Shown: positions 32,486 through 41,724, numbered from the stretch's first letter. The stretch is 59,099 nt of DNA from Anaerolineae bacterium (GCA_013360465.1 JABWBO010000013.1:1-59099); one strand, 5' to 3'. Made by a program: numbers and translations. The notes: generated by a model not told the origin, from the sequence alone.

Positions 32486-34179
32486 CGTTTGCCATCGTAG
32501 AGGTGGAGGATCGGGTGGATCACGCGCATGGGGCGTTCACGGGTCTTCTCCTCATAGACATGGGCGATCAGCCCCGGCAGCCGCGCCATCATGAAGAAGG
32601 TGTTGCCCAGCTCCGGCGCGATGTTCAGTTCGAGGAGCAGGGCGGCAATCGCCCCATCGACATTGACGGGCAGAAACTTGCCGCGCTGTGCCACCGCCCG
32701 CGCCAGCGCCTCGACCATGGCGACCGCCTCGCCGGCGACGCCTTCCTCGTGCGCAATCGCCAGCAGGCGTCGGGTGCGCGGGTCGTCGGTGTGGATACGA
32801 TGCCCGAAGCCGGGCAGGCGCTTCTTGTTCTCCTTGTAGCTCTGCACCAGGGCGGCAGCCGCTTCGTGCGCCGAAAGACTCCGCTCCTGCCGGTCCTTCA
32901 GGGCGGACTGAATCATGCGCATACAGTCCTCGATAGCGCCGCCATGATGCTGGTTGATCGACAGCAGCCCGGCGGCGACCGCCGCATTGAACGGCGCACC
33001 GGTGCTGGCTGCCGTGCGCGCCGCCAGCGTGGAGGGCGGCGTCGCGCCGTGATCAATCGACGCGACCAGGATGGCGTCGATCAGCCTGCCCATCTGCGGC
33101 GTGGGCAGGTCGCCGACCAGCGCCAGGTAGATGGCTTGCCCAAACGTCACCGATCCCATCAGGCTGTCGAGCGTATGCCCGCGCAGGCGGATGGCGTTCG
33201 GCTGAATCTCGGTGATGGCGGTCTTCCATGCGCCGCCTTCTTCCTCCTCGGCTTTCACAGCGGCGGCGGTTGGTCTGGCGGACCTGGGCTTGAGGGCATC
33301 AGCCGCCAGCCGCGGGATGTCGCCGAACGATTCGGCGATGATCGCGCCGACTTCGCGCAGTCGTCTGATCTTGCCCTCGTAGTTTCCGACATTGCCCTCG
33401 ATGATGGCTCCGGCATGGCTGAAGCGCGTCCCCTCTTTCGCCGCCCGCCCGCCGACATAGGCGATCAGCGGCTTGGTGAACGCGCCGGACTCGATCAGGG
33501 CGGCGGCGTCTTCTTCCTGTGAAGTGCCGATCTCGCCAAACATGACGACCAGCTCGGTCTGCGCATCGGTCTGGAACTGGCGCAGCACATCGGCATGAGT
33601 CGTGCCCACCACCGAGTCACCGCCGACGTGGACCAGGGTTGACAGCCCGATCCCGCTCCTGGCGATGTAGTAGCCCATGCTGGTGGTGATGCCGCCGCTG
33701 CGGCTGGTGACCCCGACCGGTCCCGCCGCCGCCCAGCTGCGGATGGCTTCAGCGCTGCCGCCCATCATGCCGAGTACGCCGGCTTCGGGGCTGAGTACGC
33801 CGAGGGTGTTGGGACCAATGAAGTGCGCGCCTTTGGCGCTGGCGACGGCGGCGATCTCCAGCACGTCGTAGAGGGGCACGCGGTCGGGCACGATGACCAG
33901 CAGCCTGATTCCCGCTTCCAGCGCCTCGACCGCCGCGCTCCTGACCAGCGGCGCGGGCACGAACAGGACGCTGATGTCGATTCCGCCGACCGCCTGGCAG
34001 GCTTCGCCGACGGTGTTGTAGACCGGCACGTCGAGCGCCGTCTGCCCGCCCTTGGATGGCGTGACGCCCGCTACCACCGACGTGCCGTAATCCAGCATCA
34101 GGCGGGTGCGCGCCAGACCCTCCCGCCCGGTGATACCCTGCACCAGCACCCGTTTGCTGCGATCAATCAAAATGGACAT
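32482..34179 (-). CDS. SucD-like CoA ligase fused to citrate-synthase-like lyase domain (ATP-citrate-lyase-like large subunit)
   Basis: A 565-residue protein; the start at 34179 has GAGGAC just upstream. Residues 1-300 are a succinyl-CoA synthetase alpha-type domain with the phosphohistidine motif FSHAGAIIEG (His255) and GPNTLGV. Residues about 315-565 are a citrate synthase/citryl-CoA lyase fold with HHGGAIEDC (His411/412), LPGFGHRIH (His460) and VNVDGA (Asp508), the expected catalytic trio. This is the layout of ATP citrate lyase large subunits: an acid is joined to CoA with ATP, then cleaved to acetyl-CoA (or a similar acyl-CoA) plus an oxoacid. The partner ATP-grasp subunit is encoded immediately upstream, overlapping by 17 bases. 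In this operon the substrate could be a citrate-like or methylcitrate-like acid; not determinable here. Confidence 0.83.
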   Translation of the reverse strand: MSILIDRSKRVLVQGITGREGLARTRLMLDYGTSVVAGVTPSKGGQTALDVPVYNTVGEACQAVGGIDISVLFVPAPLVRSAAVEALEAGIRLLVIVPDRVPLYDVLEIAAVASAKGAHFIGPNTLGVLSPEAGVLGMMGGSAEAIRSWAAAGPVGVTSRSGGITTSMGYYIARSGIGLSTLVHVGGDSVVGTTHADVLRQFQTDAQTELVVMFGEIGTSQEEDAAALIESGAFTKPLIAYVGGRAAKEGTRFSHAGAIIEGNVGNYEGKIRRLREVGAIIAESFGDIPRLAADALKPRSARPTAAAVKAEEEEGGAWKTAITEIQPNAIRLRGHTLDSLMGSVTFGQAIYLALVGDLPTPQMGRLIDAILVASIDHGATPPSTLAARTAASTGAPFNAAVAAGLLSINQHHGGAIEDCMRMIQSALKDRQERSLSAHEAAAALVQSYKENKKRLPGFGHRIHTDDPRTRRLLAIAHEEGVAGEAVAMVEALARAVAQRGKFLPVNVDGAIAALLLELNIAPELGNTFFMMARLPGLIAHVYEEKTRERPMRVIHPILHLYDGKR

Positions 34180-35701
34180 TGTCGTCCTCGCTCTCCATGC
34201 CGGGGATCGGTAGACGGATGAACCCGCCCCGGCTGCCCAGGAAACGGCATTCGACCTCGCACGCCAGACATTCGATGCACCCGCCCTTTCGGGCATCTTC
34301 GCGGCTGATGTTCAGGGTCGGCACGCCATCCACAATCGAGAGGATCTGCGGCACGCAGGTCGGCACGCACGCCTTGCTCTGGCAGTCGCGGCACAGCGCA
34401 TGATCGAAGGTGATCGTGCCGCCCGTCACCGTCTCGAAGGTGTACGGCTCCTGCGCCGGTGGGGTGATACGCGGCGGCGGCGGCTCGACCGGCTGATAGG
34501 CGCTGATCAGGGCGCGCAGCCGCTCGGCGCAGGAGTCGGGGCTGTCATCCCGTCCATAGGCTTCGACCGGGGCGGGAAAGACGCCGTTCGCGCGGCGCAG
34601 GATGGCGATGGCTTCCTCTTCGCGGTTGCCGCCGATGCGGATCACTGCCGGCACATGGAGCGGCGCGTCCATGAAGGCTTTGACCAGCCCGCGCGCCGAA
34701 TGATACTGCTCCTGACTGGCGACGCCGCTGCCGCCGGCGAAATAGCCGTCGATGTTCGGCTGGCTGAGGATGATGCGCGCCGCGCGGTAGACTTTGCTGG
34801 CGGGCGGGTTGCCACTGGTATCGACGAAGTTGGCGACCTGGAATCCCTGCTTGAGCAGGGCGTCCATGTTCATCATGCTGCCGCCCCCGCCCGCGCCGTG
34901 AAAGCCGATCACCCCGGCGTCTTTTTCGAAGCCTTCGAGCATCTGGATGAAGTAGAACGTGCCGCGATAGTCGTCCTTCTCGACCTGCCAGGCGATCTTT
35001 TCCAGCACCGTCGGCGGGTGATCGAATTCGCGGGCGATCTCGATTCCTAACTCCGGGTGACGGAAGACCGAGTAGTCGTCGATGCTGAACCGGGCGTCCA
35101 GCGCCACCACTTCACCCCCGGTCGTGATCACCAGCGGGTTGATCTCGGCGGAGCGGGCATCACAGCCGCGTGCCGCCGCGTAGAAACGGAGCATCACGCC
35201 GGCGACAGCCGCCTCATAATCGGGCGCGATTCCGGCTTGCCGACACACCGCCAGCGCCTCGGCTTCGCTCAAGCCGCGCAGCACGCCGATCTCATGACGC
35301 GCGGTACTCTCTGCGCGTCCTTCGATGCCGCTGCCGCCGGCTCGGCTGAACAGCAGCACCGGAGCCTTGTGCCTGCTGTCGATGATCAGCCCCAGATAGT
35401 ACTCGTGGGCGATCTCGACCCGCTCTTCGACGAGGACCTGCTCGACGGCGAACTTGCCGAAGCGCTGCCCGATCAGGGCGGCGGCGGCTTCCCGCGCTTC
35501 CACCGGCGAGCCGGCGAAGCGGATCAATCCCTGTCCGGCGCGGCTGGTCGTGAACACCTGCGCCTTGACCACCACCGGCGCACCCAGCCCGGCGACGAAA
35601 GCACCCGCCTCGGCGGCGGTGCTAACGGCGATACCGCGCGGGACGGCGATGCCCTGCGCCGCCAGCAGTCCCTTGGCTTGAACCTCGTGCAGTTTGACCA
35701 C
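34163..35701 (-). CDS. SucC-like ATP-grasp CoA-ligase subunit with C-terminal dicluster ferredoxin domain
   Basis: A 512-residue protein. I choose the GTG at 35701, giving MVKLHEVQAKGLLA as in SucC (which opens with HEYQAK), because GGAG lies 11 bases before it; a GTG at 35722 would include that site inside the gene. Residues 1-230 are ATP-grasp, residues about 240-400 the CoA-ligase domain (GAGGGGSMMNMDALL, GYFAGGSGVASQEQ). Residues about 437-484 carry CRDCQSKACVPTC and CIECLACEVEC, eight cysteines in the spacing of two [4Fe-4S] clusters. Ferredoxin domains are not part of normal SucC or ATP citrate lyase, so redox control or electron transfer tied to CoA-ester formation is suggested. Partner of the gene at 32482. 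Confidence 0.8.
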   Translation of the reverse strand: MVKLHEVQAKGLLAAQGIAVPRGIAVSTAAEAGAFVAGLGAPVVVKAQVFTTSRAGQGLIRFAGSPVEAREAAAALIGQRFGKFAVEQVLVEERVEIAHEYYLGLIIDSRHKAPVLLFSRAGGSGIEGRAESTARHEIGVLRGLSEAEALAVCRQAGIAPDYEAAVAGVMLRFYAAARGCDARSAEINPLVITTGGEVVALDARFSIDDYSVFRHPELGIEIAREFDHPPTVLEKIAWQVEKDDYRGTFYFIQMLEGFEKDAGVIGFHGAGGGGSMMNMDALLKQGFQVANFVDTSGNPPASKVYRAARIILSQPNIDGYFAGGSGVASQEQYHSARGLVKAFMDAPLHVPAVIRIGGNREEEAIAILRRANGVFPAPVEAYGRDDSPDSCAERLRALISAYQPVEPPPPRITPPAQEPYTFETVTGGTITFDHALCRDCQSKACVPTCVPQILSIVDGVPTLNISREDARKGGCIECLACEVECRFLGSRGGFIRLPIPGMESEDDNVHFD

Positions 35702-35718
35702 TGGGGTCCGCGCTCCTT

Positions 35719-37812
35719 TCACCCTTCAATGCTGTGGCAGGCGATGCTGTGACACGCCATATGGCTTCCATGCCAGCACGCCAGCCCGATCTGCCCGTTC
35801 CGATACGACGCCTGATCATCCTGCCACGCCATACGCCGCTGTTCCCCGCCGCCTTCGACGCTCGCCATCAGCCGGTTTCCCTGCACGGTCAGGGTCAGGC
35901 GGAAGCGCTCGCCCAACCGCCAGGGGAACGCTGCCGAAGCGACGGGCTGATAGTCGCGCGCCTTTCTGTACAAAGTCACGCTGTTGTCCGGCGACAGACC
36001 GAAGGCGTAGCTGCGCATCGCCCCCTGGACGCGCGCCAGGATCAGATGATGGTCGCCGAGCAGCGGAGTGATGTCCGCCTCGTACCGGTAGTCGGTCCAG
36101 CCGATGTCGCCCGTATAGCTCTCATTTTCCAGCGGACCGCTGCCGTGATACGCGCCCTCTTCCATGCGCCAGAAGCCGCGCCAGTACGTCCACTCGCTGA
36201 TCGCGCCCGTCTCCGGGGCGGCGAAGGCGAAGGCGCTGGTGAACTGCGCCGGACCATCCCAGTCCAGATGCGCCAGATGAAACGCTCCGGTCTCCCAGAG
36301 TTCGCCGGTGTTACGCAGCACCACGCCGACCTGCGACAGGAGGGCGTCGGTCATGGGTGGGAGGGTGTACAGCAGATCGTGCCAGACGCCGGGCGTCAGC
36401 GCTTCGCCGGTCGCCTGATGCGAGTCCCGGTGATTCTCGTCGTAGACGTAGAGCGCAGCGCGCAGGGTGGCCGGCGCGTCCGCCGGGGCCTGCACGCGAG
36501 CATGGATGGTCTGTCCGGGATACAGCAGCGGCGTGAACGCAGCGCCGTAGTAGTTGGAACTCAGCTCGCGGGGACGATAGGAAGTCCGCGTGAAGATGCG
36601 GATCTCGCCCTTCTTGTTCAGCTTGCGAATCGCCGTGCGCAGGACCGGTGTGCCGTTAACCTGCGTTTGCAGCAGGTGAATCGGACGCCCTTTGTCACCC
36701 CACGCCTGAAAACCGCCCGTCGAACCGGGATAGGTGAAGTGACGGCGCGGCGCGGGCGGATCGATCTTCGCTCCAGACATCCGCTGTCCCAGGCGGATCA
36801 GCCGGTCGGCGCACTGCGGCAGGGTGAGCAGGCTGCGCGTCCCGATTACGCTGGCGGCGATCAGCAGGTCATTCATCGGCTCACGCCAGCGCGCCTCAAT
36901 GCCGTCCAGCCCGACGGCGACGCCCATGATCGCGCCGACATTGCCGACGTTGCAGTCGGTGTCCCAGCCCGCCATGTTGGCGATCTGGAGCGCCCGCGAA
37001 AAATCGCCCTCGCCATAGAGCAGACCTAAACCCACCACCCCGGCGTTGGGGATGATCGGAACCATGCCGGCATAATGTTGGTAGCCGAAATGCACTTTGA
37101 GGTGCGCGAAAGCCTCATGCCAGTCTTCCGGGTGCGCGGCGTGGAAGGCGATCATGGCGCGCATGACGCGGTCGTAGTCGCTGCCCGACGGGACCTGCTC
37201 CAGCGCGATCTCGATCAGCCGGCGGGGATCGCGCTCGCTGAAAGCCGCACTCACCGCCGCGGCGATGAAGCGCGCCCCGTGCAGCCCTGCGCCGTCGTGC
37301 GAGACGCTGGAGGCGCGCTCGGAAAGGTCGGCGGCGGCGCGAGGATCGTTCGGCAGCAGCAGCCCCCAGACATCGCTGAAGATCTGCCCGCCGATCTGCT
37401 CCGCCAGCGCCCTGCCGTTCTGAGCGATGCTGCCGGATCGAGGCGCGGCGATGCCGTTAAGCAGGTTGAGGTACGCCGTATGCTCGGTGGAAACGCCGTA
37501 GCCGCCCCACCAGAACGACCCGTGTTCGCAGCCGACGGCGTTGAGCAGCGCCTCGCCGAAGTCGGCTGGCTTGGCGTCCTCAATATCGCCGCGTTCCGCC
37601 AGCGCATCCAGCAGGATCAGCGGCACAGACGTGTCGTCGTCGGGCTTGAAGATCTTGCCCTGGTCCTCGAAGACGTAGCCGGTCAGCGCGCCCAGGTTGT
37701 CGCGGATTTCCTCGTAGGTCCAGTTTTCCAGCGGCGCTCCGAAGCGCACGCCGATGCACTTGCCCAGCCAGCCCGCATAGACCCGTTCGGCATAGTCCAC
37801 TGGCAGGCTCAT
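35719..37812 (-). CDS. ADP-ribosylglycohydrolase-family protein with C-terminal concanavalin-like domain
   Basis: A 697-residue protein starting at 37812, overlapping the previous stop by 4 bases. Residues 1-330 form an ARH/DraG-like helical domain: GWLGKCIGVRFGAP at the start, metal motif KPDDDTSVP and GWDTDCNVGNVGAIMG, the form seen in a broad DraG subgroup. Residues about 480-690 look like a LamG/concanavalin A-type beta sandwich (WTDYRYEADITPLLGDHH, GLACWHGS), which usually binds glycans. No signal peptide is seen. This fusion hints that the hydrolase works on a carbohydrate-linked substrate rather than on ADP-ribosylated protein. Confidence 0.8.
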   Translation of the reverse strand: MSLPVDYAERVYAGWLGKCIGVRFGAPLENWTYEEIRDNLGALTGYVFEDQGKIFKPDDDTSVPLILLDALAERGDIEDAKPADFGEALLNAVGCEHGSFWWGGYGVSTEHTAYLNLLNGIAAPRSGSIAQNGRALAEQIGGQIFSDVWGLLLPNDPRAAADLSERASSVSHDGAGLHGARFIAAAVSAAFSERDPRRLIEIALEQVPSGSDYDRVMRAMIAFHAAHPEDWHEAFAHLKVHFGYQHYAGMVPIIPNAGVVGLGLLYGEGDFSRALQIANMAGWDTDCNVGNVGAIMGVAVGLDGIEARWREPMNDLLIAASVIGTRSLLTLPQCADRLIRLGQRMSGAKIDPPAPRRHFTYPGSTGGFQAWGDKGRPIHLLQTQVNGTPVLRTAIRKLNKKGEIRIFTRTSYRPRELSSNYYGAAFTPLLYPGQTIHARVQAPADAPATLRAALYVYDENHRDSHQATGEALTPGVWHDLLYTLPPMTDALLSQVGVVLRNTGELWETGAFHLAHLDWDGPAQFTSAFAFAAPETGAISEWTYWRGFWRMEEGAYHGSGPLENESYTGDIGWTDYRYEADITPLLGDHHLILARVQGAMRSYAFGLSPDNSVTLYRKARDYQPVASAAFPWRLGERFRLTLTVQGNRLMASVEGGGEQRRMAWQDDQASYRNGQIGLACWHGSHMACHSIACHSIEG

Positions 37813-38858
37813 GAGGTTCCAGCTTTCTCCAGAAGGCGGTCGGCAAGGTCTTCGAGGTCCGCGCCGGCAAGGAAAGGCAGGCTCAGACCGCGCAGCGTCG
37901 TCAGCGCCCCCCGCCAGAGCGGGCTGACCACGCCCCAGCCCTGAACCGCCCCACACAGCGCCCCGACCATCGCCGGCAGCGAATCCGCCGACTTGGCGAC
38001 GCCGGCAGCCAGCGCCACAGCTTGATGCAGGTCGCCGCCGCACGCCGTCGCAGTAACGAAGGCGGATGGCAGCGTCTCCGGCGCGACACTGCCATAGGAA
38101 TACACGCTGTTGATGACCCGCGCCGTCAGCAGGATCGTCAGATCCGCCGGCTGTTCGATCTCTCCCAGGCAGTCCTGCGCGACCGCGTCGAGGTGGGCGA
38201 TCCAGGAGTCGTCCGGGAATTCGCGCCGGGCGCGCCTCAGCGCCGCGTCCAGATCGGCTCCGTCAGCCAGCAGGGCGACCGCCGCCGCCATCGCGCGGGC
38301 GGCATAGATTCCGTCTTCCGCCTGCGTGATCTGCGCGTCGGCTTCGGCAAGCTGCGCCGCGCGGTCGGCGTCCCCCGCGCAGATCAGCCCGATGGGCACG
38401 GCGCGGGCGACGGCGCAGTCTTCGTAATGCAGCGGGTTGTCGTCCCCCGTCGCCGGGGGCAGCAGCCCGCGTTCCAGATTCTCGATAGCTGCCCGCTCGG
38501 AAAAGCTGGTGTGAAGCCGATCTTTCGCCGGCAGGATATGCTTCCGCCATGCCTCCAGGAAACAGGCTGCCGACGGCGCGCCGTCGCATTCCAGCAGCGC
38601 TGTGAGCGTGAATGCCGCCCATTCGGTATCGTCGGTCGGGCAGATCTCCAGCGTCTCTTTGGCGATGCGGTGGGTGAACGGCAGCATCATCCGCGAGATG
38701 CCCTGCTCGTCCAGTTCGGCGTTCCGCCGCCAGAGAAACTGGTGACGTTTGCGCGGGATATCCGGGTGCTGGAAGCGGTGAAAGAGCGCCGGAAAGCTCA
38801 GCGCGTCGCCATAAGCCAACCCGAACATCGCCCCCAGGAACCGCTCTCTTTTATCCAT
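37809..38858 (-). CDS. ADP-ribosylglycohydrolase-family protein with altered second motif
   Basis: A 349-residue protein starting MDKRERFLGAMFGLAYGDALSF at 38858, overlapping the preceding gene by 8 bases and the next by 4. The first metal motif is intact (CPTDDTEW) but the second, normally GRDADT, reads KSADSLPAMVGA, so one or two metal ligands are changed. It may have different activity or be a non-catalytic partner of its three paralogues in this operon. Confidence 0.82.
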   Translation of the reverse strand: MDKRERFLGAMFGLAYGDALSFPALFHRFQHPDIPRKRHQFLWRRNAELDEQGISRMMLPFTHRIAKETLEICPTDDTEWAAFTLTALLECDGAPSAACFLEAWRKHILPAKDRLHTSFSERAAIENLERGLLPPATGDDNPLHYEDCAVARAVPIGLICAGDADRAAQLAEADAQITQAEDGIYAARAMAAAVALLADGADLDAALRRARREFPDDSWIAHLDAVAQDCLGEIEQPADLTILLTARVINSVYSYGSVAPETLPSAFVTATACGGDLHQAVALAAGVAKSADSLPAMVGALCGAVQGWGVVSPLWRGALTTLRGLSLPFLAGADLEDLADRLLEKAGTS

Positions 38859-39843
38859 GCGCCGCTTCCCATGCCCGCTGCGCCAGCGCGTCGGCGATGT
38901 CGGTGATGCGCCGTCCGGCGATGAAGCCGATGCATTTTCCGGTTGAGGCGGCGACCCGTTCGCGCCACGCCGGCGGGATGGCGTCCTCGCCGCCCCAGGC
39001 GCCAGCCAGGCTGCCGACGATAGCGCCGATGGTGTCGGCGTCACGCCCCATGCGGATTCCCGCCGGGACGGAGCGGGCGAAATCGCCGCCGCCAGCCAGG
39101 AAGACCGCCAGCGCCACCGGAACCGCTTCCGTCGCCAGGTCCGCCCAGGGCCACCAGGGGATCACCAGATGCCGGTCGATGGCGTCGAGCGCGCTTTCCA
39201 GATCGTTCGCCTGAATCTGCGCCGCGCGCGCCAGGGCGCGCCCGGTCCACGAGTCGGCGGGGACGACGGACTGCGCCGCAGCCATCATCGCCGCCGGCGC
39301 AGCGCCCACCATCGCCATGCTGATGGCTGCCGCCACCGCCTTCGCGGTGGTGATGCCGTCGCGCGCGTTCGAGATGCTGCCAAGCCGCCGCGCCAGTTCC
39401 GCCGCCCGCTGCGGCTGTCCAGCGCTGATGATGCCAGCCGCGCTGATCGCCATCGCCACGCCGTCGCTCCAGCACTGATGATTGAACGCGCCGGACTGCG
39501 GCGGGTTCAGCCCTGCCAACAGGTTGCGCGTGGAGATCACATCGCTGAAGCCGCCGGGGCGATAGAAGTACCTCCCGCTCAGCAGCTTGTCGCGCCATTC
39601 AGCGGCGACGATTTCCGGCGTGATGTCCGGTCCGTGTTCCAGCAGCAGCCAGGCGTTGAAGAGGGTGAAGTCGGTGTCATCCGTGCCGACGGCATCGTCG
39701 CTCAAGAAGCCGGTGATGACGCCGTAACGCTCGCCGATGGCTGCCCGCGTCATGCCTTCGCAGGGCGCGCCCATCGCATCGCCGATCGCCGCGCCGAGCA
39801 GGCTGCCCCGCGCGCGGCGTCTGAAATCGTCCAGCGTGCGCAT
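38851..39843 (-). CDS. ADP-ribosylglycohydrolase-family hydrolase
   Basis: A 330-residue protein starting at 39843, 2 bases after the permease stop. Both dimetal motifs are intact: GTDDTDF and MGRDADTIGAIVG. The opening RARGSLLGAAIGDAMGAP is typical. Members of the family cleave N- or O-glycosidic bonds to ribose (ADP-ribosyl-arginine, ADP-ribosyl-serine and similar), with Mg2+. Within a sugar ABC operon, hydrolysis of an imported riboside or related glycoside is more likely than protein de-ADP-ribosylation, but this is inference. Confidence 0.88.
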   Translation of the reverse strand: MRTLDDFRRRARGSLLGAAIGDAMGAPCEGMTRAAIGERYGVITGFLSDDAVGTDDTDFTLFNAWLLLEHGPDITPEIVAAEWRDKLLSGRYFYRPGGFSDVISTRNLLAGLNPPQSGAFNHQCWSDGVAMAISAAGIISAGQPQRAAELARRLGSISNARDGITTAKAVAAAISMAMVGAAPAAMMAAAQSVVPADSWTGRALARAAQIQANDLESALDAIDRHLVIPWWPWADLATEAVPVALAVFLAGGGDFARSVPAGIRMGRDADTIGAIVGSLAGAWGGEDAIPPAWRERVAASTGKCIGFIAGRRITDIADALAQRAWEAAHG

Positions 39844-39845
39844 CG

Positions 39846-40757
39846 TTACCCCTTCAGCCCCAGGGTGGAAATGCCGCCGATCAGATGGCGCTGTGCGAAG
39901 AAGTACAGCACCAGCACGGGGATGATCGAAATCAGCGTCGCCGCCATGAACATATTCCATTCCACGCCGTAGCGCCCCTGGAAGAAAGCCAGCCCGACGG
40001 AGATCGGGTAGCTGTTGAAGTCGCTCAGATAGATCAGCGGCGAGATGAAGTCGTTCCAGGTCCACAGGAAGGTGAAGACCAGCATCACCGTCACCGCCGG
40101 CAGCGAAAGCGGCAGGATGATGCGGTAGAGGATGGTCCAGGTACTCGCGCCATCGATGCGCGCCGCCTCATCCAGATCGCGCGGGATCGTCCGCATGTAC
40201 TGCACCATCAGGAAGATGAAGAACGGGTTGCCGAAGAAGGAGGGCAGCACCAGGGGCCAGTAGGTCCCGATCAGTCCGAGCCGTGAGAACAGCGAGAACA
40301 GCGGGATCAGCTTGATCTGACCGGGGATCATCATGGTGCTGAGCATCATGATGAAGAGGATCCTCTTGCCGGGAAAACGCAGGCGGGCGAAGGCGAAGGC
40401 GATCAGCGGGACGGAGATCACTTCGCCCAGGGCGTTGATCATGACCAGGATGGCGCTGTTGAGCATGAAACGCGCCAGGGGATACTTGGCGAAAGCGTCG
40501 GCGTAATTGTCCCACTGCGGCACGGCGGGCAGCCAGGTCGGGGGCCAGACGAAGATCTCCTGCCGCGTCTTCAGCGAGGTCGTGAACATCCACAGCAGCG
40601 GGATCATGAAGATCAGCGCCAGGACGACCATGATGAAGTACAGAAACCCATTCCCCGCCAGGCGGCGGAGCGCGGTGGTCAGGTTGGACCGCCGGAGCTG
40701 CCGGTCGATATCGGCGAACGAGTCGTTCGGATGCGCCGCGCTGCTATTCAGACTCAT
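39846..40757 (-). CDS. Sugar ABC transporter permease, MalG type
   Basis: A 303-residue permease with six membrane segments. The EAA loop reads IPRDLDEAARIDGAS near residue 195 and the C-terminus ends QRHLIGGISTLGLKG, as in MalG-type proteins. It overlaps the MalF-type gene by 14 bases, implying coupled translation. Together they form the channel of the ARH operon importer. Confidence 0.92.
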   Translation of the reverse strand: MSLNSSAAHPNDSFADIDRQLRRSNLTTALRRLAGNGFLYFIMVVLALIFMIPLLWMFTTSLKTRQEIFVWPPTWLPAVPQWDNYADAFAKYPLARFMLNSAILVMINALGEVISVPLIAFAFARLRFPGKRILFIMMLSTMMIPGQIKLIPLFSLFSRLGLIGTYWPLVLPSFFGNPFFIFLMVQYMRTIPRDLDEAARIDGASTWTILYRIILPLSLPAVTVMLVFTFLWTWNDFISPLIYLSDFNSYPISVGLAFFQGRYGVEWNMFMAATLISIIPVLVLYFFAQRHLIGGISTLGLKG

Positions 40758-41649
40758 AGTAGACCCACCGCTTTGACGTGTAGTTGATGAAGATCGTCGT
40801 CGCCAGGATGATCAGCGTCAGGAAGAGGGCGAGCGCCGAGGCATAGCCCATGTTGAAGTTGCGGAATGCTTCTTCGTAGAAGTAAAGCATGTAAAAATAA
40901 GTCGATTTGAGGGGACCGCCCTGCGTGATCACGAAGGCTTCGGTAAAGACCTTGAAGGAGTCGATCATTTCGATGATCAACTGAAAGAAGATGGTCGGCG
41001 TCAGCAGGGGGATGGTGATGCGCCAGAAGCGCCCCCACTTCCCCGCCCCGTCGATCTCGGCTGCTTCATAGAGCTGTGCCGGGATATTCTGCAAGCCCGC
41101 CAGATAGATGATGGCGCTGCCGCCGACCTTCCATATGCTCATCAGAGCGACGGAAGGCAGCGCCCAGTCCTTATCCCAGAACCAGTTCGGACCCTTCACG
41201 CCGACGGCGTCCAGCAGCGTGTTGACCACGCCAGTATCCGGCTGGAGCAGCCACATCCACATCAGCGAGACCGCCACCCCAGAGATGACGGCGGGGATGT
41301 AGAAGACGGTGCGGAAGAAGTTCATGCCTGGCAGACGGTTGTTCAGCAGCAGCGCCAGCGCCAGACCCAGGACCAGCTTGAGCGGCAGCGAGATCAGCAC
41401 GAACGAGCCGGTCACCTTGAGCGCCTGCCAGAAGAGCGGGTCGCGGGTGAACATGCGCACATAGTTGTCGGCGCCGATCCAGATCGGCTGCTCGATGATC
41501 GTCCACTGCGTGAAGCTCAGGAAGATCGACACGGCGATGGGCATCACCGTGAAGAGGGTGAACCCCAACAGCCAGGGGCTGAGCGCGAGATAAGCCTCCA
41601 GGGCTTCGCGCCGCGCCATCGGACTCAGCCTGCGCCAGGATGCCAGCAT
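40744..41649 (-). CDS. Sugar ABC transporter permease, MalF type
   Basis: A 301-residue permease. It opens with RREALEAYLALSPWLLGFTLFTV, has six membrane segments, and carries the EAA coupling loop NIPAQLYEAAEIDGAG near residue 195. Start at 41649 with GGAG upstream. It follows the binding protein by 75 bases that include a strong stem-loop. Confidence 0.92.
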   Translation of the reverse strand: MLASWRRLSPMARREALEAYLALSPWLLGFTLFTVMPIAVSIFLSFTQWTIIEQPIWIGADNYVRMFTRDPLFWQALKVTGSFVLISLPLKLVLGLALALLLNNRLPGMNFFRTVFYIPAVISGVAVSLMWMWLLQPDTGVVNTLLDAVGVKGPNWFWDKDWALPSVALMSIWKVGGSAIIYLAGLQNIPAQLYEAAEIDGAGKWGRFWRITIPLLTPTIFFQLIIEMIDSFKVFTEAFVITQGGPLKSTYFYMLYFYEEAFRNFNMGYASALALFLTLIILATTIFINYTSKRWVYYESE

Positions 41650-41682
41650 GAAACGCTCCGATTACTCACCACTGAGGGAGGG

Positions 41683-41713
41683 ATCAGGGGTGCAGTTCGC
41701 CCGCACCCCTGAT
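41683..41713. promoter_or_regulatory. Perfect 11-bp stem-loop between binding protein and permease genes
   Basis: ATCAGGGGTGC, a 9-base loop, GCACCCCTGAT. It lies 11 bases after the binding-protein stop and 33 bases before the permease start on the minus strand, without a following T tract. Its position is the same as that of the hairpin at 7595-7630 in the first ABC operon. Confidence 0.78.
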
Positions 41714-41724
41714 GCGCTGATTCG

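Noticed and set aside
38851-40065. Longer upstream starts for the ARH genes (also at 39044 and 38043)
   Set aside because: The extra N-terminal residues are shadow translations of the preceding gene; the internal ATGs give the family-typical openings and the expected short overlaps.
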